A DNA stretch of 64,000 nucleotides from contig JASAND010011161.1 of NCBI GenBank assembly GCA_030248195.1, positions 22,977-86,976 of the forward strand, read 5' to 3'. Shown piece after piece: positions 52,650-63,739 of this stretch. This DNA comes from Trissonchulus latispiculum (lineage: Eukaryota; Nematoda; Enoplea; Enoplida; Ironidae). The notes beneath the pieces were generated by a model that did no database searches, was not told the DNA's origin, and saw only the letters and a list, made by a program, of their open reading frames with translations. Both the position numbers and the translations under genes were made by a program. The stretch's first letter is position 1; each line of letters starts with the position of its first letter.

Positions 52650-55490
52650 AACCTAACTAATTCGTATAACTAGCTACAGTTGCGTGAGAGTGCGTTATAT
52701 TTCGGGAATGGCCTAGGAATGGCCATTCCCACGTGATCACCCGTGTGCGTTTGTTTGTCTTGGTGTGCGCAAAAGCCAACGGGGACAATAATTGCTGTTC
52801 AAGCAATTATTACAAAACTATGTTAAGGACAGCTTTAATTAACGGGAAGCCGGTATTCCCCAGTTAACGCCTTAATAATTAATAAAATGAAATAACATTT
52901 AAGAATTGAATTTTCTGTTTTAGAGAGTATTAGAAAACCTCAAGTTTTATCCGGCAATGGTGGAGAACAGTACACAGTTACAACAGTGGCTTTTGAGTTG
53001 TGATGAAAAACATGGCCGGCAACTCTAGTAGCCGGCTGTGGGGTTAAAGGGGGGCCTAACCTGAAAAACCTACTCCCGGGGAGTGGCCTAACTCCCCTTC
53101 CTCAAGGCGGGTAGGTGAGGGTCCTCCCTTAAGACTAACTACCCAATTTTATGTCGATTTTTGGGTGTAAAAGTAGGGTTTGTAACGAAAACCGGAGGGC
53201 TTATAAAAGGTAAAATGACGAGTTTTAAAGTGGGTTTGTAAACAGAAATAGACCCACGATGGCTTAGTTGTGAAATGGGCCAAAAGAGGCCTTTTGGGAA
53301 AAATACATAAAATGAAGAAAATGACGATATTAAAACCTTTTTTGATGAGAGTGATTTGCGAGGTTCGACTGCTCGCAAATCACCGGGGAAGGGGTATGAA
53401 GAGACGAAAAAGGAATTACAAACAATACCCCAGAGGGTGGGGCGAAAGGCCCACACCCTCACAATTACAACTACAAAAATAATGGGCACAAGGCCCGAAA
53501 GATGCAGGAAAAGTGGTCTTCCGGGGTCTGAAGACCCCGGGTAAATCGTGAGAGCGAGGGGACCCGGGGACCGCCTTTCAGGCATAAGGGTCCCCGGGTC
53601 AGAAGCAGTGCTCCCCGTGAGCCGTCCGCAGACATATGGGCTCACGGGGGCGGCCAGAAACGTGAGTGCCTGGCTGGCAGAACCTGAAATGGAAAACCCT
53701 AGGGGAAAGGGAGGAAGGAGGGAGATGCTAAGTTCAGGCCTCCGTATAATTGGCACAGAACACATCTCCCCCGGAGACATACGGACAAAGTGGGGAATAA
53801 TAATAAAGCTAATATTTCTAAGGGGAGAGAGAGACCGACCTCACTCCCCGACTGCCAGCCAAGCACTGACTGCAAACTGCTAATTGCAGTCGAGACCCCG
53901 TCAGGGGGCTGGCCTTAAGCTTGCTAGCTTCTGATTAGGTGTTTTTTGGTGATCACGCTTTGCTATTGGGCTACCGAGTCGTGACCTACGGTAGCCCATA
54001 GGCGCGTCTGGCGGCTGGAGGACCCCCAAATTAATGGGAACAGATGACCCCTAAATCAGACCGAAAGGCGGCCAAAGGCCGGATTTTAAGTATCAAGTTT
54101 TAGGGGTCTCTGCTGGGGCCCATAAATCTGGAGTAAACAGAAACTCCAATATTTCTTGAAACTTGGTCCTCCAGCGGCCAACACAAAAGGGCTCCCTTTG
54201 CTTAGTAGAAAGCAAAGGGGCCTCACCTGTTTGGTCCGTCAAGGACCCAAAAGAAAGTAAAAGACGAAAACAAATTACGTAAGAACTAGGTACCTAAGTT
54301 AAAATAAAGAATATAAATTACCTAGAACTACCTAGAGTTATAAGTTACCTAAGTACCTATTACTATTGTATATAATTGTATATATGTGTACATTTGTGTT
54401 ACCTATATTTGTACTGAGTAGTGCAAAGGCTGGATTCAGCCTTTTAAGGGTGGGAGGTCAGCGGTGACCCTTATAAGGTCACTATTATGTCACTTACGTG
54501 AATGAATGCATGAATGGCATTCGTTCACGTAAGGTCTGGGAGCTTTCCACGCTCTCCAGACAAACAGACGGGCGGCCAAAGATAAAAGGCTGACCCGTAA
54601 AAGGAAGAAGAAAAGGGGGAGGAGTTGAAAACTCCCTAACTAATGGAATTAAAATAGTACGTGAGAATTTAAAATGTGTAATTTAACTTGTACTTTTTGT
54701 TGTTTCAGGGATTACAGAAGGAGAAATTCTGGTAGTGTGTAAATGTTCTTATGTGTTGTGTAAATGTACTAATAAAATGGATAATAGTGTGTTTTCTTGC
54801 TTTTTAAGGGGATTTATGCCAAAATTGGCCATGATGCAACGCTGACGAAGGAGGGACAAGGTGGGGAGGTTAAAGGGGGTCTCAATTACGACCGCCCTTG
54901 CACAAGACTGACGTAATAGGGGCTCATGTAATTGTGGAAGGCCTCAATACGGCCGTCCCACACACGTACCAAAGGGCAAAAAGGTCAAAGGTTCGAATCC
55001 ATGAACTAAGAGTTGAGGTAACCTAGTTAATTATGCATATTTTAAACGATTCTAACACTTATTAAGTTCACTAATTAGTGTAGTTCAAGGGCCTCAATAC
55101 GGCCGCAGGAACACAGTTAATATACCTTAGTTAAGCCCTGTTAATTAATTGAATTGTTGAATTTTAAGGCAATTCTGGCAGTTCTGACAGACACATAATA
55201 CAGGTACAGGTCATAATCGACAGTTGCAGATATTAATCCTTTTTATATACAATTACCTGGCATAGATAACTGGGCTGACCATGAGATCTTCAAGAGAACC
55301 GACTAATAACTCACTGAAATCTAGATTTTAGCTAGTTTCCCTAGTAAGGCCTTAGTTTGTCTTTAGTTAGGCCCTTTTTGTCTCTAACTTTAATAACCTA
55401 TTCCTGGTTGCTAGGTGAGGCTGTAAGGTCGCAAAACACCTTTTTACTGAATAAAACAACAATTACAGTGATAAAAACAGTAATTTCATT
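52650..55490. other. No gene; possible splice acceptor and AATAAA
   Basis: The only long open frame (53139-53780, minus) has no recognisable domain and an opposite open frame of similar length, so I reject it as a gene. A T-rich stretch ending TTGTTTCAG at 54709 is followed about 60 bp on by AATAAA (54772), a possible terminal exon. The near-palindrome CCGGGGTCTGAAGACCCCGG sits at 53521-53540. Confidence 0.35.
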
Positions 55491-55570
55491 ACAGATTGAG
55501 TTAACTTTAACTCTTTTACCTCTTTTAACTCGTTGCTCGAAAAGGCCCTAAGACGTTTTAACCACTGCCA

Positions 55571-57218
55571 ATGACTTACGCAGAAACTAAATTCCAGCGA
55601 TAGTTTCTGTTTATTTCCCAATTCAAATCAACAATTTGTCAAAGGATATAGATTAAAGACTTTGTTTAAATATAGGCCAAAATATTAGTGAAAGTTGTTA
55701 TGTTACAAAAACAATACAATGATTTACACTTCGTCCCATTCGCAAGAGTGAATCGACAAAGCATGATTGCAGATCATTCTGATATAGTCCGAAGATATTC
55801 ACCGGAGAGTTTGTAAGTACAGCTAAAGTTGAATGTCAGTAAAAGGAAATGAAAGTTAGGATAGAAATTCTAGATATAAATTATTAAGTCATTCTTGGTT
55901 AGCAATTAATGAAAGCAGGAGGGAGTGGTTGACTTGAAACTATTTTTGTTACATATTCAAGTTTGCAAAGGTTGCTTATAGCAATCATTTTTCAATAAAT
56001 CAAGTTTAAGCTTTCGCAGTTTTGCAAGGACAAGCAAACGTTTACCTTTATTGTCGTCCTTAACAAAGGCCTGACATTACCTTGAAGCAACTTGCTTACG
56101 AAATAGTCTTGAACCGTGCATTAAATGAAACAATAAACTGCGTGAAATTTTCTTTCCCAAGAAAGGAAAATGTACCGTACACCAGCCAGAGGTTCTATGT
56201 TTTGGAGCTTTTAGTGGTGTTAAAAACCTACTTTCCTAGCTGTAAACCACCCTAAATTTCTCACTTTAGTTCAACAATTGATCAGTCTAACTTGGCTTTT
56301 AAAGTATGACTCATAAACAGCAACCATTAGCTATCTAGTGCTAATTAATCAGTTAGAGTATTGTTCCATTTACGGTACGGTCGGACCGATTGCCCAATTT
56401 ATCTATTTCGCCATTTATATTATTTTGTCTTATTAAAGCCGTCGTAGGTTCTAATGAATCATGATCGTTTTCTACTTTCACTAGAGACGGTTTAGTTAGG
56501 GTTTATTTCTAGTTACAACTTTAGTAGGACTTTATTAGAACCTGCTTTCGTTTCGCCAACTAAGGCCGTTTAGCCACCGCACAGTAAAACGGTAGTTAAC
56601 AGGTGTACTGCAATGTTTCAAGCTGCATTGGATCACTGTGACAAGTATACTTTATAGCACGGCTCTGCGTGCATTCAGAAATTTATACGCACGCCGTGCG
56701 GGAAGCTCCGAATGTGTGGCACGAGTGTGGGGCGAATAGTCATATACGTAGTGAGGAAACTATCATGTTCTGCTCAAATACTTTCGAAAATTGTGCTAGC
56801 GGCATGTTCCTAATTTGGAACAACCTCCGAACAACCTGCGAACTAGGTCTTCAAAATCAGTTTGGATGTCATCAAAAAGATTGTTGGATGGCAGGATAAG
56901 CTGTAAATCCACCTTTTGTTATACACCAAGTGCGAGGTAAATACAACAATACGTCAAGAGGATGCTGCCATTGCTTCTGGTAGTTTGAAAACTCTGACCT
57001 CTGACAATAGCTTCACTGAACGTCCAAAAACTTCTTCATTAAACGGGCTACAGGTTTTCATTTCGGCTTATCTCAAAACTTCAACTAAGTACAAAACACA
57101 AAGTTTTCATTTTAAAGGCGCTGGTTTCTGCGAAAGTAAAGTGAAAGAAAGGCTAAGCCTTAAGGTCTAATGCTAATAATGAGTTTACTAATAATAAAAA
57201 GGTATGTGTTAAGCCCCA
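55571..57218. other. No gene recognised
   Basis: AT-rich sequence with short open frames only; nothing on either strand shows a motif or convincing splice sites. Confidence 0.4.
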
Positions 57219-57228
57219 CTTGGTACCA

Positions 57229-57383
57229 GACATGTGCAGGAGGGGAAGTTTGGGGGGGGGGGGGTGAACCGGCGACCGACGGCCGCCGGTAAACCGGATT
57301 TTTCTGGTTTTCTGCCCAAAAAACCGGAAAAATCCGGATTCTGCGGGGGTGTGAAACCCCCCCCACCACCCCGCACATGTATG
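57229..57383. mobile_element. Short MITE with 10-bp palindromic target duplication
   Basis: CTTGGTACCA flanks both ends (57219-57228, 57384-57393). The inner ends are inverted around ACATGTGCAGG and CCGCACATGT. The interior has a G-run, a C-run and the palindrome AACCGGATTTTTCTGGTTT. Length is 155 bp. A 9-10-bp duplication is typical of Mutator-type elements. Confidence 0.7.
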
Positions 57384-57454
57384 CTTGGTACCATAATCGA
57401 CACTTGTATCAGCAGAGGAACACTCGATACAGACCACATTCATATTATACATGC

Positions 57455-57460
57455 TTTATT
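57455..57460 (-). terminator. AATAAA polyadenylation signal
   Basis: On the minus strand AATAAA lies 52 bp past the stop codon of the Asn/Ser-tailed gene, the expected place for 3'-end processing. Confidence 0.6.
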
Positions 57461-57511
57461 AATTCAAGCTACATAATTTCTGTAATCCGCATAATCTGGC
57501 ATTCACGTCCT

Positions 57512-57824
57512 TTAACCGTTCAAATTCGAATTATTCGAACGATTGGAATTATTCGAATTCAAATTATTCGAACCGTTCGAATTATTAGAGCCTGAATTAT
57601 TCGAGCCATTGGAATTATTTGATCTGGAATTATTTGCATTTGAGCGTCGTCTTCTTCCAAGACCACCAGTAGGAATTCCTCCTGGTAATTTGAACCCAAT
57701 TGCCAGAAATTTAGCTGCATTTGGATAAGTTCCATCCGGTTTGCGTTTGCGGGGATCACAATCAGTCTCATACAGGGCATTCAGTCCTTCGCCCTCCACA
57801 CAAGTCTCTGTGCCGCCACCAGGA
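57512..57824 (-). CDS. Asn/Ser-tailed gene, terminal exon
   Basis: Open from the acceptor at 57825-57826 to TAA at 57512-57514. The repeat tail is built from SNNSNG-type units, derived from AATTATTCGAAY-like DNA repeats, so its length probably varies between individuals. Confidence 0.7.
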
Positions 57825-58057
57825 CTAAAAAAATGAATAATATTTACTTTGGTTGTATTCCTTTTTTTAATGCACATAATCCTAATTTGTTTGATTCAAC
57901 GTTCAATGAAGTAACCTGTCGTCAGCAACTGAAACATTATATAACAAAGTCAATAATAAATTTGGTCGTTTTTTTACCGTGAGCAACACCTCCAGCCTCC
58001 TTTCGTTGCCGTCATTCCTTTATGTAGACATGCCCTGTTAGTTCCCGCACCACAACC
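57512..58057 (-). CDS. Cys-containing secreted-like protein with Asn/Ser tail, last two exons
   Basis: The exon 57978-58057 (acceptor TTTTTGATTTTGCAG, donor GTAAAA, 80 bp) encodes GCGAGTNRACLHKGM and KGGWRCC. It joins in phase to the terminal exon 57512-57824 (acceptor TTCATTTTTTTAG), which encodes PGGGTETCVEGEGLNALYET, DCDPRKRKPDGTYPNAAKFL and GGIPTGGLGRRRR. About 40 residues of Asn/Ser/Gly repeat follow, then the stop at 57512. Phase 0 is the only open phase for the first exon. An AATAAA follows. I do not recognise the family; regular cysteines suggest an extracellular protein. Upstream exons lie to the right; 58804-58857 is one weak candidate. Confidence 0.7.
57978..58057 (-). CDS. Asn/Ser-tailed gene, penultimate exon
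   Basis: 80 bp, phase 0 start, two bases over at the donor; cysteine-rich. Other phases contain stops. Confidence 0.65.
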
Positions 58058-61000
58058 CTGCAAAATCAAAAAGTATTTACTGTTAGCTTATATATTACAA
58101 TGATTTGTTCAGTAAGAACGAGCTTTCATAATTGTCTGTTGTCAATCAGGTTTGCCGTTAAGTTTATGCTATCAGCTATGGGACAACAGATATTGTCAAA
58201 GACAAATCAATGGTTCATTTAGACAAAATACATTATAATAGAATGAAATCAGATATTCAACTTAAAACTATAGAGAAGTTTATCCCGAAGAAGCACAGTG
58301 TTAATTGGAAATTGTTTGTGAAACTTAATTTGCATAATCCCCCCAAGCTAATTTGCATTCGGTTTTTGATATAAGAGAGGCTACGCAGTATTAAGATGCA
58401 CAATTTGAACGTCTCCAGGATTTGTAGTCTCTCATTCATTTTTTACCATTTTTCGGCAGTGACAAGATCCCACCTTCTTCCAACTGTTCTTTGCTTTTAG
58501 TCTTGTTCTAGCCCTAATGCGCATGACGCATGACGCATGACGTCTCTTCTGCCCGCGTTAGCTTCTAGCTTCTTCGGTGTCAAACAATTTAGTGCAGTTC
58601 CTTTTCTAGGCCAAAGCTGAGACTACTTCTGCTACAGTTACCAGCACGCACTAGCTGGTTTTACAGCTTGGGCGCTCCGCCATGGCTTAGCCTGGTTGAC
58701 TGCCAAACCGTCTACGGTCGTTGGCTACCTTCACTCTCTTTCTGTACAACAGCTGTCTCCGTCTTCCACCAAACTTGCTTGGAGTGCCGTCATGTGGACT
58801 CACAGACAACTCTGGTTTTCGAAGCAGCGCTTCGAGTCACCGCTCGACCAAGAATTGCTAGGCTTTTTGTGAAGTAAAAATGGAAGCTATTTTGTAATAA
58901 AATGCAAAAATAACAGAGGTTACTCCAAACCGAGGACATTATTTTTAGTCTTACAAGGGCTTTTTTTTAATTAACGGTTACTTAATTCTAAGGTTTGTTA
59001 CAGCTGAAGCCTTTGACCGCACTGGTTCAAGAATTAACCCTTACCGACTGCACAATAGGCAGGAGTGCTGAAGTAGCTGCTAAAACGAGAGTAGGAACCA
59101 TGGCAATGTTAAATTACTAGCAATGAGGGTATGACTCGAAAAGCAGGGACTTAAATAGAAATTCGAATACATCTAGCATTACTGATCCGATAATAGGATT
59201 GTCATCTGTGGCAGCTCAGATTCCAAAATTTGAGTAACGATTTTATGCTGTATCTGAGAATGTACGTGGGGGCTCAAGAGTTAATACAGTTTTGGTGCAG
59301 TCGTCATGAGCTAATTTACATTTTCTGTTCAGCTAAAACTTTTCTATTAATGCTGAAACGCAGTTTTCGTAGTCTAACAGTTCCGGTAGCTAAGTAATTC
59401 CTTATAATATCAAATTTACTGGCCTACAAAATCGATTCCCCTCCAACCCAAACTCATGCCAGTTTAACTTATTTCTGCATAAATCTAACATTAATCTGCT
59501 TATGTATTTATGCTCTTGCCTAGTTGACTGAACATCTCGTAGTGTAATAATCAATCACTCTATTTGATGCAGAATGGGTCAACAAGCATAAGCAGGATTA
59601 GAATATGTTTTTCCTGCTGCGCCTCAGTGCCCCTTAGGTCTGCTCAGTCCTCCGTTTTGCACGCAGACTCCATGCAGAACATAGGTTTTTACATAAATGC
59701 ACATCTTCTGTGCTTTATGACAAGAAATATATGATTTGTACGCAGAAAGTTTGGAGAAAGTGTTTGCAATTTGCACGCATAAATTACGTATATGTGTTAA
59801 GCCTGTCCTTAAAGTTATTTTCTTACTAATTAAAGCCCCGAAATCATCTGCTCTTAAGTTCAAAATGTTTTGTTTCTTTCCAACCGACTGCAAGCTAAAA
59901 GAAGCTTGGCTTTTAACTATAAGAAGGACTGTTGAATGGGAGATAACATCTTAGGCCAAACACATGATTTGACCATGACTTTTGCAGTAGTTCCTGTTCA
60001 TCATGCATAGTCAGATTTCACAGGTTTACATGATTTGGTCTATCTTACTCAAAGGTTCCTCTCAGATATTTTATTATTAGTCAGATTTCTAAAGTAATAT
60101 ACCATTTTCAGAAAATATTGCTTGTTTGTCAGTTAACTTCAACATTTGTTTTAATGGTGGCGTTTCAACAGTGATAGAACATGAGAAGTAATAAACATCT
60201 AGCTTTTTCATGCCCGAGTTAGTAGTTCGAAATTAGAAAATAAGGTTCTAAGTCTTAGTGAATTTCCAATTAGCCTTAGCGATTAGTCAAAGGGCGGCAA
60301 AAGACTACCCCATTACTGCAGTTTCTTACCTAACAGTTCTTGACAATTGACTTTACTTCCATTTTTAATTCTCCCAGCTTTAGAGTGTAACGGGACGTTA
60401 TGTCGATTTGAATTATTTTTGGAAGTTTGTCTCGTTTGTCTTGCTGTTTACAAAATGTTTATGAAAGTCTAATGTATTTAGGAATGCCACGCAATCATAA
60501 TAAAATATGATATGAAAACGTTATGTACTGAGGCATTAAAGCCATAACTCTAAATAGGAAATCGTCAATTAGCGCGCTAAGCATTCTATGCCTGCAGCAT
60601 TGATGTTGTTTTCTTCAAATTTGATCCGGCAACAGACATGAGAGCAGGGCAGCGTCGGTCCAGACCTGCTTTTCAACGAGGGCCTGGTCAGAACTGGCCT
60701 AGGAAGTAAAAACTGGTAAGATTGGGGTCGGGCTTCTCAGTTCCCAGCAGAAAAAATCAGGCCCGGGCCTTTCCTACTAGAACCTGCTCGTGACCTATTT
60801 TAAATACCAATCTGTTCCTCAGATACACTTCACAATTTTAATAATTGTTCTTTGCCTTCCCAAATTCAGGCTTCTTTGCTTTCTTTGCACTAAATGGAGT
60901 TTCAGCTACAAATGCGTGGCTGGTTCTGTATATAGGTCTGCTTTAAAGTCACAAAATGCAACCTTATGTAACTATTTGTGTAGTCACGAATACATGAAAC

Positions 61001-61222
61001 CATTTCGGTAAGTCAACCTCGGCAAGCATAGGCCAACAAAATTGAGGGCTAATTTAGGTTTGCAACTAATTGTCTTGATAAGGATGCTGAAAATGAGTTT
61101 TTGTGCCCGAATTGTGTAAACTAAGTCTATAAACTATTTAAACAGCAAAGCTGACAGCCTCCGCGCAGTCTTTGCCTGTCAGCAGTCTAAGCAGTTTCAG
61201 ATTTTTTTAGCACCAGTGTTGC
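58058..61222. other. Introns or upstream region of the 57-kb gene; no exon certain
   Basis: Candidate minus-strand exons with usable splice sites: 58804-58857 (encodes GDSKRCFENQSC, donor GTGAGT) and a 35-bp candidate near 59046-59080. I could not chain them in phase. Otherwise AT-rich, no gene seen. Confidence 0.3.
58519..58545. promoter_or_regulatory. Triple GCATGACGCATGACG repeat ending in TGACGTC
   Basis: GCATGAC is repeated three times and the last unit ends TGACGTC, close to the CRE/ATF core. It lies 460 bp upstream of the known exons of the minus-strand gene, so it may be regulatory or just a short tandem repeat. Confidence 0.25.
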
Positions 61223-61230
61223 TTAGGAGC

Positions 61231-62081
61231 TAGAGGCCTTCACTCAGGCCCGTAAGCCCGGCCCGGCCCGGCCCGCGGGCCGGGCCGGGCCTAAGGTGGA
61301 ACGGGCCGGGCCGGGCCGAGGTAGGAAAAATTTGGGTGCGGGCCGGGCCGGGCCGGGCCCAGTACTGGAGCGGGCCGGGCTTCGGGCCGGGCCTGGTGTT
61401 TTCAGTTAAAAGTTTTGTCTTGTTTTCAATTTTGTCAATTTTTTAAAAATTCTATTAGTTTCTAAAATAAATTTTCTATAGTCAGTGGAATTATATTTCG
61501 ATTTTTCTTGAATTTCGTAGCTTTTTAGCGTCTTTGCAGCTTGACACTTTGCACTTTGGCCTTCGTACTGCGGGACTTAGTGTACTTGTGTTTATATCCT
61601 ATCTCTAAATTGTACATTATCATCCTAAATGCTGTTTTATTTACTTTAATATTTTGTATGTATGCTTTCTTCCTAATTTATAGTATATTTCGTGCTTTCG
61701 TTGAATCGACGAACGGAGCAGTGACCTGTTCCCTATTAAGCACAAAGAACCGAATAGAGGACTGCACATACTTGATAAAAATATGAGCCTGAGAAATCGC
61801 TTAAAATGGTTAAACACGAATAAGTTCCGAAAAACGAAAAATTTTTTGTTTTGAGCAACGGCAAAAAATTAGTAAAACGGGCCCGGGCCGTGCCGGGCCT
61901 AACTTTTCACCTTACGGGCCGGGCCGGGCCCGGCCTAAGTTGGAGCGGGCCGGGCCGGGCCGGGCCTGGCCGAGGTCCAAAATTTTTGAAACGGGCCGGG
62001 CCGGGCCGGACCGGGCCGAGCAGAAATTTTAACGGGTCGGGCCGGGCCGGGCCTGAAAATTCAGGCCCGTGAAGGTCTCTA
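61231..62081. mobile_element. hAT-type non-autonomous element with GGGCCGGGCC arrays
   Basis: The 8-bp duplication TTAGGAGC is at 61223-61230 and 62082-62089. The 13-bp ends are TAGAGGCCTTCAC against TAGAGACCTTCAC. The subterminal arrays (61255-61400, 61880-62065) are GGGCCGGGCC repeats in inverted orientation around an AT-rich, non-coding centre. It shares the design of 34084-35303. Confidence 0.9.
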
Positions 62082-63147
62082 TTAGGAGCTACACACGGGT
62101 GCATTAGGGAATTAGGTAGGTTGCACTTGACAGGCGAATCCTGAAATAACAATAAAATGTGTGCCTTTCCCTATAATTTGGAACGAAGTATGTAAGACCG
62201 TAGGTTCATTGCTGAACCAAATACTGTGCTTGTGCTACGTTATCATGTTGTATGCTAAGGGAAGGGAAGCTAGCCTGCTGAGAAATCAGAAACGTTTACT
62301 TAGGTATTTCAGAAAATAATTTCAATTCGATATCGGAAGAAACGCTAATGGAAAGTCAAGTAAAATTGCAAAGAAAACTTAAGCCTTTCCGAGCTTCGAA
62401 CAGAGACAAGTTTTCCTTTGGGACCTATATTTTTATTTTATATGCGAAAACAGAAGCAATTGTTCTGACCAACCGTCGGAAAGGCTTGCTTGCTAAGTTA
62501 ACTACCATTGCTATGATAATCGTTACTTATTAACATTTATTGTCTACGTTAGCACATGTCATATGCTGCTAATATTTTACGTTTTGCATAATAGACATAT
62601 ACATTTAAAAACTTAGTTTATTTATATATTAGATTTATATATTGACGATATGATATTTATATAGTTTTGTGTGACATTCAGCTGTTAAGCAGACCAATTG
62701 ATACCTTGCTGTAATTCCTATATTAAATTTAGAAAAATTTACATGTTTGCCAGGTTGGCTTTATTGAATCGAATTAGTAGTAGAGGAAACTTTTCAAATT
62801 ACAAACAAAGGTTTTCAAATTTCAAGCAAGCAGATGTCAAGCACTCATATAATACATATATTATATGTATTATATACAAATATAATAAAATATAATAAAA
62901 ACAAATATTGTTATAATAAATAAAATATAATAAAAGAACTGAAACACGTTACTCATTCTTTTCTCTGATAAGCCACAGCAAGCACATAAATTAAATATGT
63001 TGCAAATTTAAATAAGTTAAAAACAATCAAAAATTTGACACACCGCCACACTAAAGAGAAACGTGTGCTACGTACGCCAAGAAATATCTGTATGCACAAC
63101 GGAAAATACATAATAAAGTGTGTTATATACATTCGGACAGCATGACA

Positions 63148-63208
63148 GAGCCGCCGGGGCCGCCGGGGCCGTATAACGGGCCCGGGCCTACGGCCCCAGC
63201 ACAACCCT
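63148..63208 (-). mobile_element. Fragment of the GC-array hAT family
   Basis: On the minus strand TAGGGTTGTGCTGGGGCCGT resembles the end of the element at 34084 (TAGAGTTGTGCCG). It is followed by GGCCCGGGCCC and CCGCCGGGGCC units. No second end or duplication is seen. Confidence 0.55.
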
Positions 63209-63564
63209 AATTGTTACCAATAATAATTTGTCCTAATCTCTGTTATGTATTTTAATTCAGGTTCGTTCTATTTGGCCGGTTCTTGGATAGGGCATAAAAT
63301 TTCTGCCGCAGAATGTTATGTTGATCTCCCAAGTTATAGGAAGTCAAAATGTGTGTTGACAGGCTGAACCAAAATGTGTTTTTATTTTAGTGCAGTTAGT
63401 GTTTCTGATGTACACAAGATTATGATACTCAAGACGGTGTTACTAATGTACCGTCGAATAAAAGTAGAGATGAGGAATTTTAGTATTTTGATAAAAAATA
63501 GAGAAATCACTAAAGCCAGGCAAATGCGACATCTCTCTAATTATGGGCTCAATCGCAAGGCAGG

Positions 63565-63710
63565 TGTTGGTAAAAGAAACATTGCTTCTCCCCATCAGTC
63601 ATATCTAGTATGACTCTCGCTATGTCGCCTGGATGCTGTCCACACAAGGGGAAGTTGGAGAGAGAGCCTATCTTGGCTTTTCCGGGGTTGTCTGCCTCCA
63701 TTAAGAGATC
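63565..63710 (-). repeat. Partial SINE copy
   Basis: Matches the 3' part of the SINE at 39630-40231: CTAGTATGACTCTCGCTAYG and GTCGCCTGGAWGCTGTC are shared. The tRNA-like head is missing. Confidence 0.7.
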
Positions 63711-63739
63711 ATTGGTGGACTATTACACGGAGGGACTTT

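Larger units (their letters stand above)
43912..55493 (-). mobile_element. LTR retroelement with gag and env but no pol
   Basis: The outer ends are TGTAAT and ATTACA with 4-bp duplications GATT (43908-43911, 55494-55497). A direct repeat of about 539 bp (43912-44450 and 48578-49117) marks LTR sequence on each side of the coding region. On the minus strand the order is LTR, leader, gag, one TAG, envelope-type frame, truncated LTR. No protease, RT, RNase H or integrase is present, so it would depend on another element for mobility. It contains a nested 1.34-kb palindrome in the 5' LTR part. Confidence 0.7.
48578..55493 (-). repeat. Putative very long 5' LTR
   Basis: The first 539 bp are shared with the 3' LTR. 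The outer boundary is inferred from the ATTACA end and the GATT duplication, not from a matching copy, because the 3' LTR is truncated. Length is 6.9 kb including the nested 1.34-kb palindrome, or about 5.6 kb without it. No gene is seen inside. 50958-50994 and 51221-51259 are diverged copies of GAGGRGTTTACRTGAG-type sequence, and GGCCTCAATACGGCCG recurs near 54945 and 55090. If the boundary is wrong, this stretch is unexplained intergenic repeat. Confidence 0.4.
43780..55570. repeat. TTAAC-rich element split by the gag-env element (inferred)
   Basis: Just outside the LTR element, 43790-43911 contains AGGGTTAAAAGAG, TTTTAACTCGTTTAACCC and more TTAACCC units. 55494-55560 contains GAGTTAACTTTAACTC and TTTTAACTCGTTG. 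These look like two halves of one older motif-array MITE interrupted by the LTR element. No clear ends could be fixed. Confidence 0.35.

Noticed and set aside
53139..53780. 213-codon minus-strand open frame
   Set aside because: No recognisable domain, low-complexity Pro/Ser/Phe composition, an overlapping open frame on the opposite strand and a position inside a repeat region; best read as fortuitous.
55713..55730. ATGATT after ATACA as an alternative right end of the LTR element
   Set aside because: It would give a 6-bp duplication but poorer end symmetry (TGTAAT against AATACA), and lies beyond the TTAAC-rich flank; the GATT/ATTACA end at 55493 fits better.
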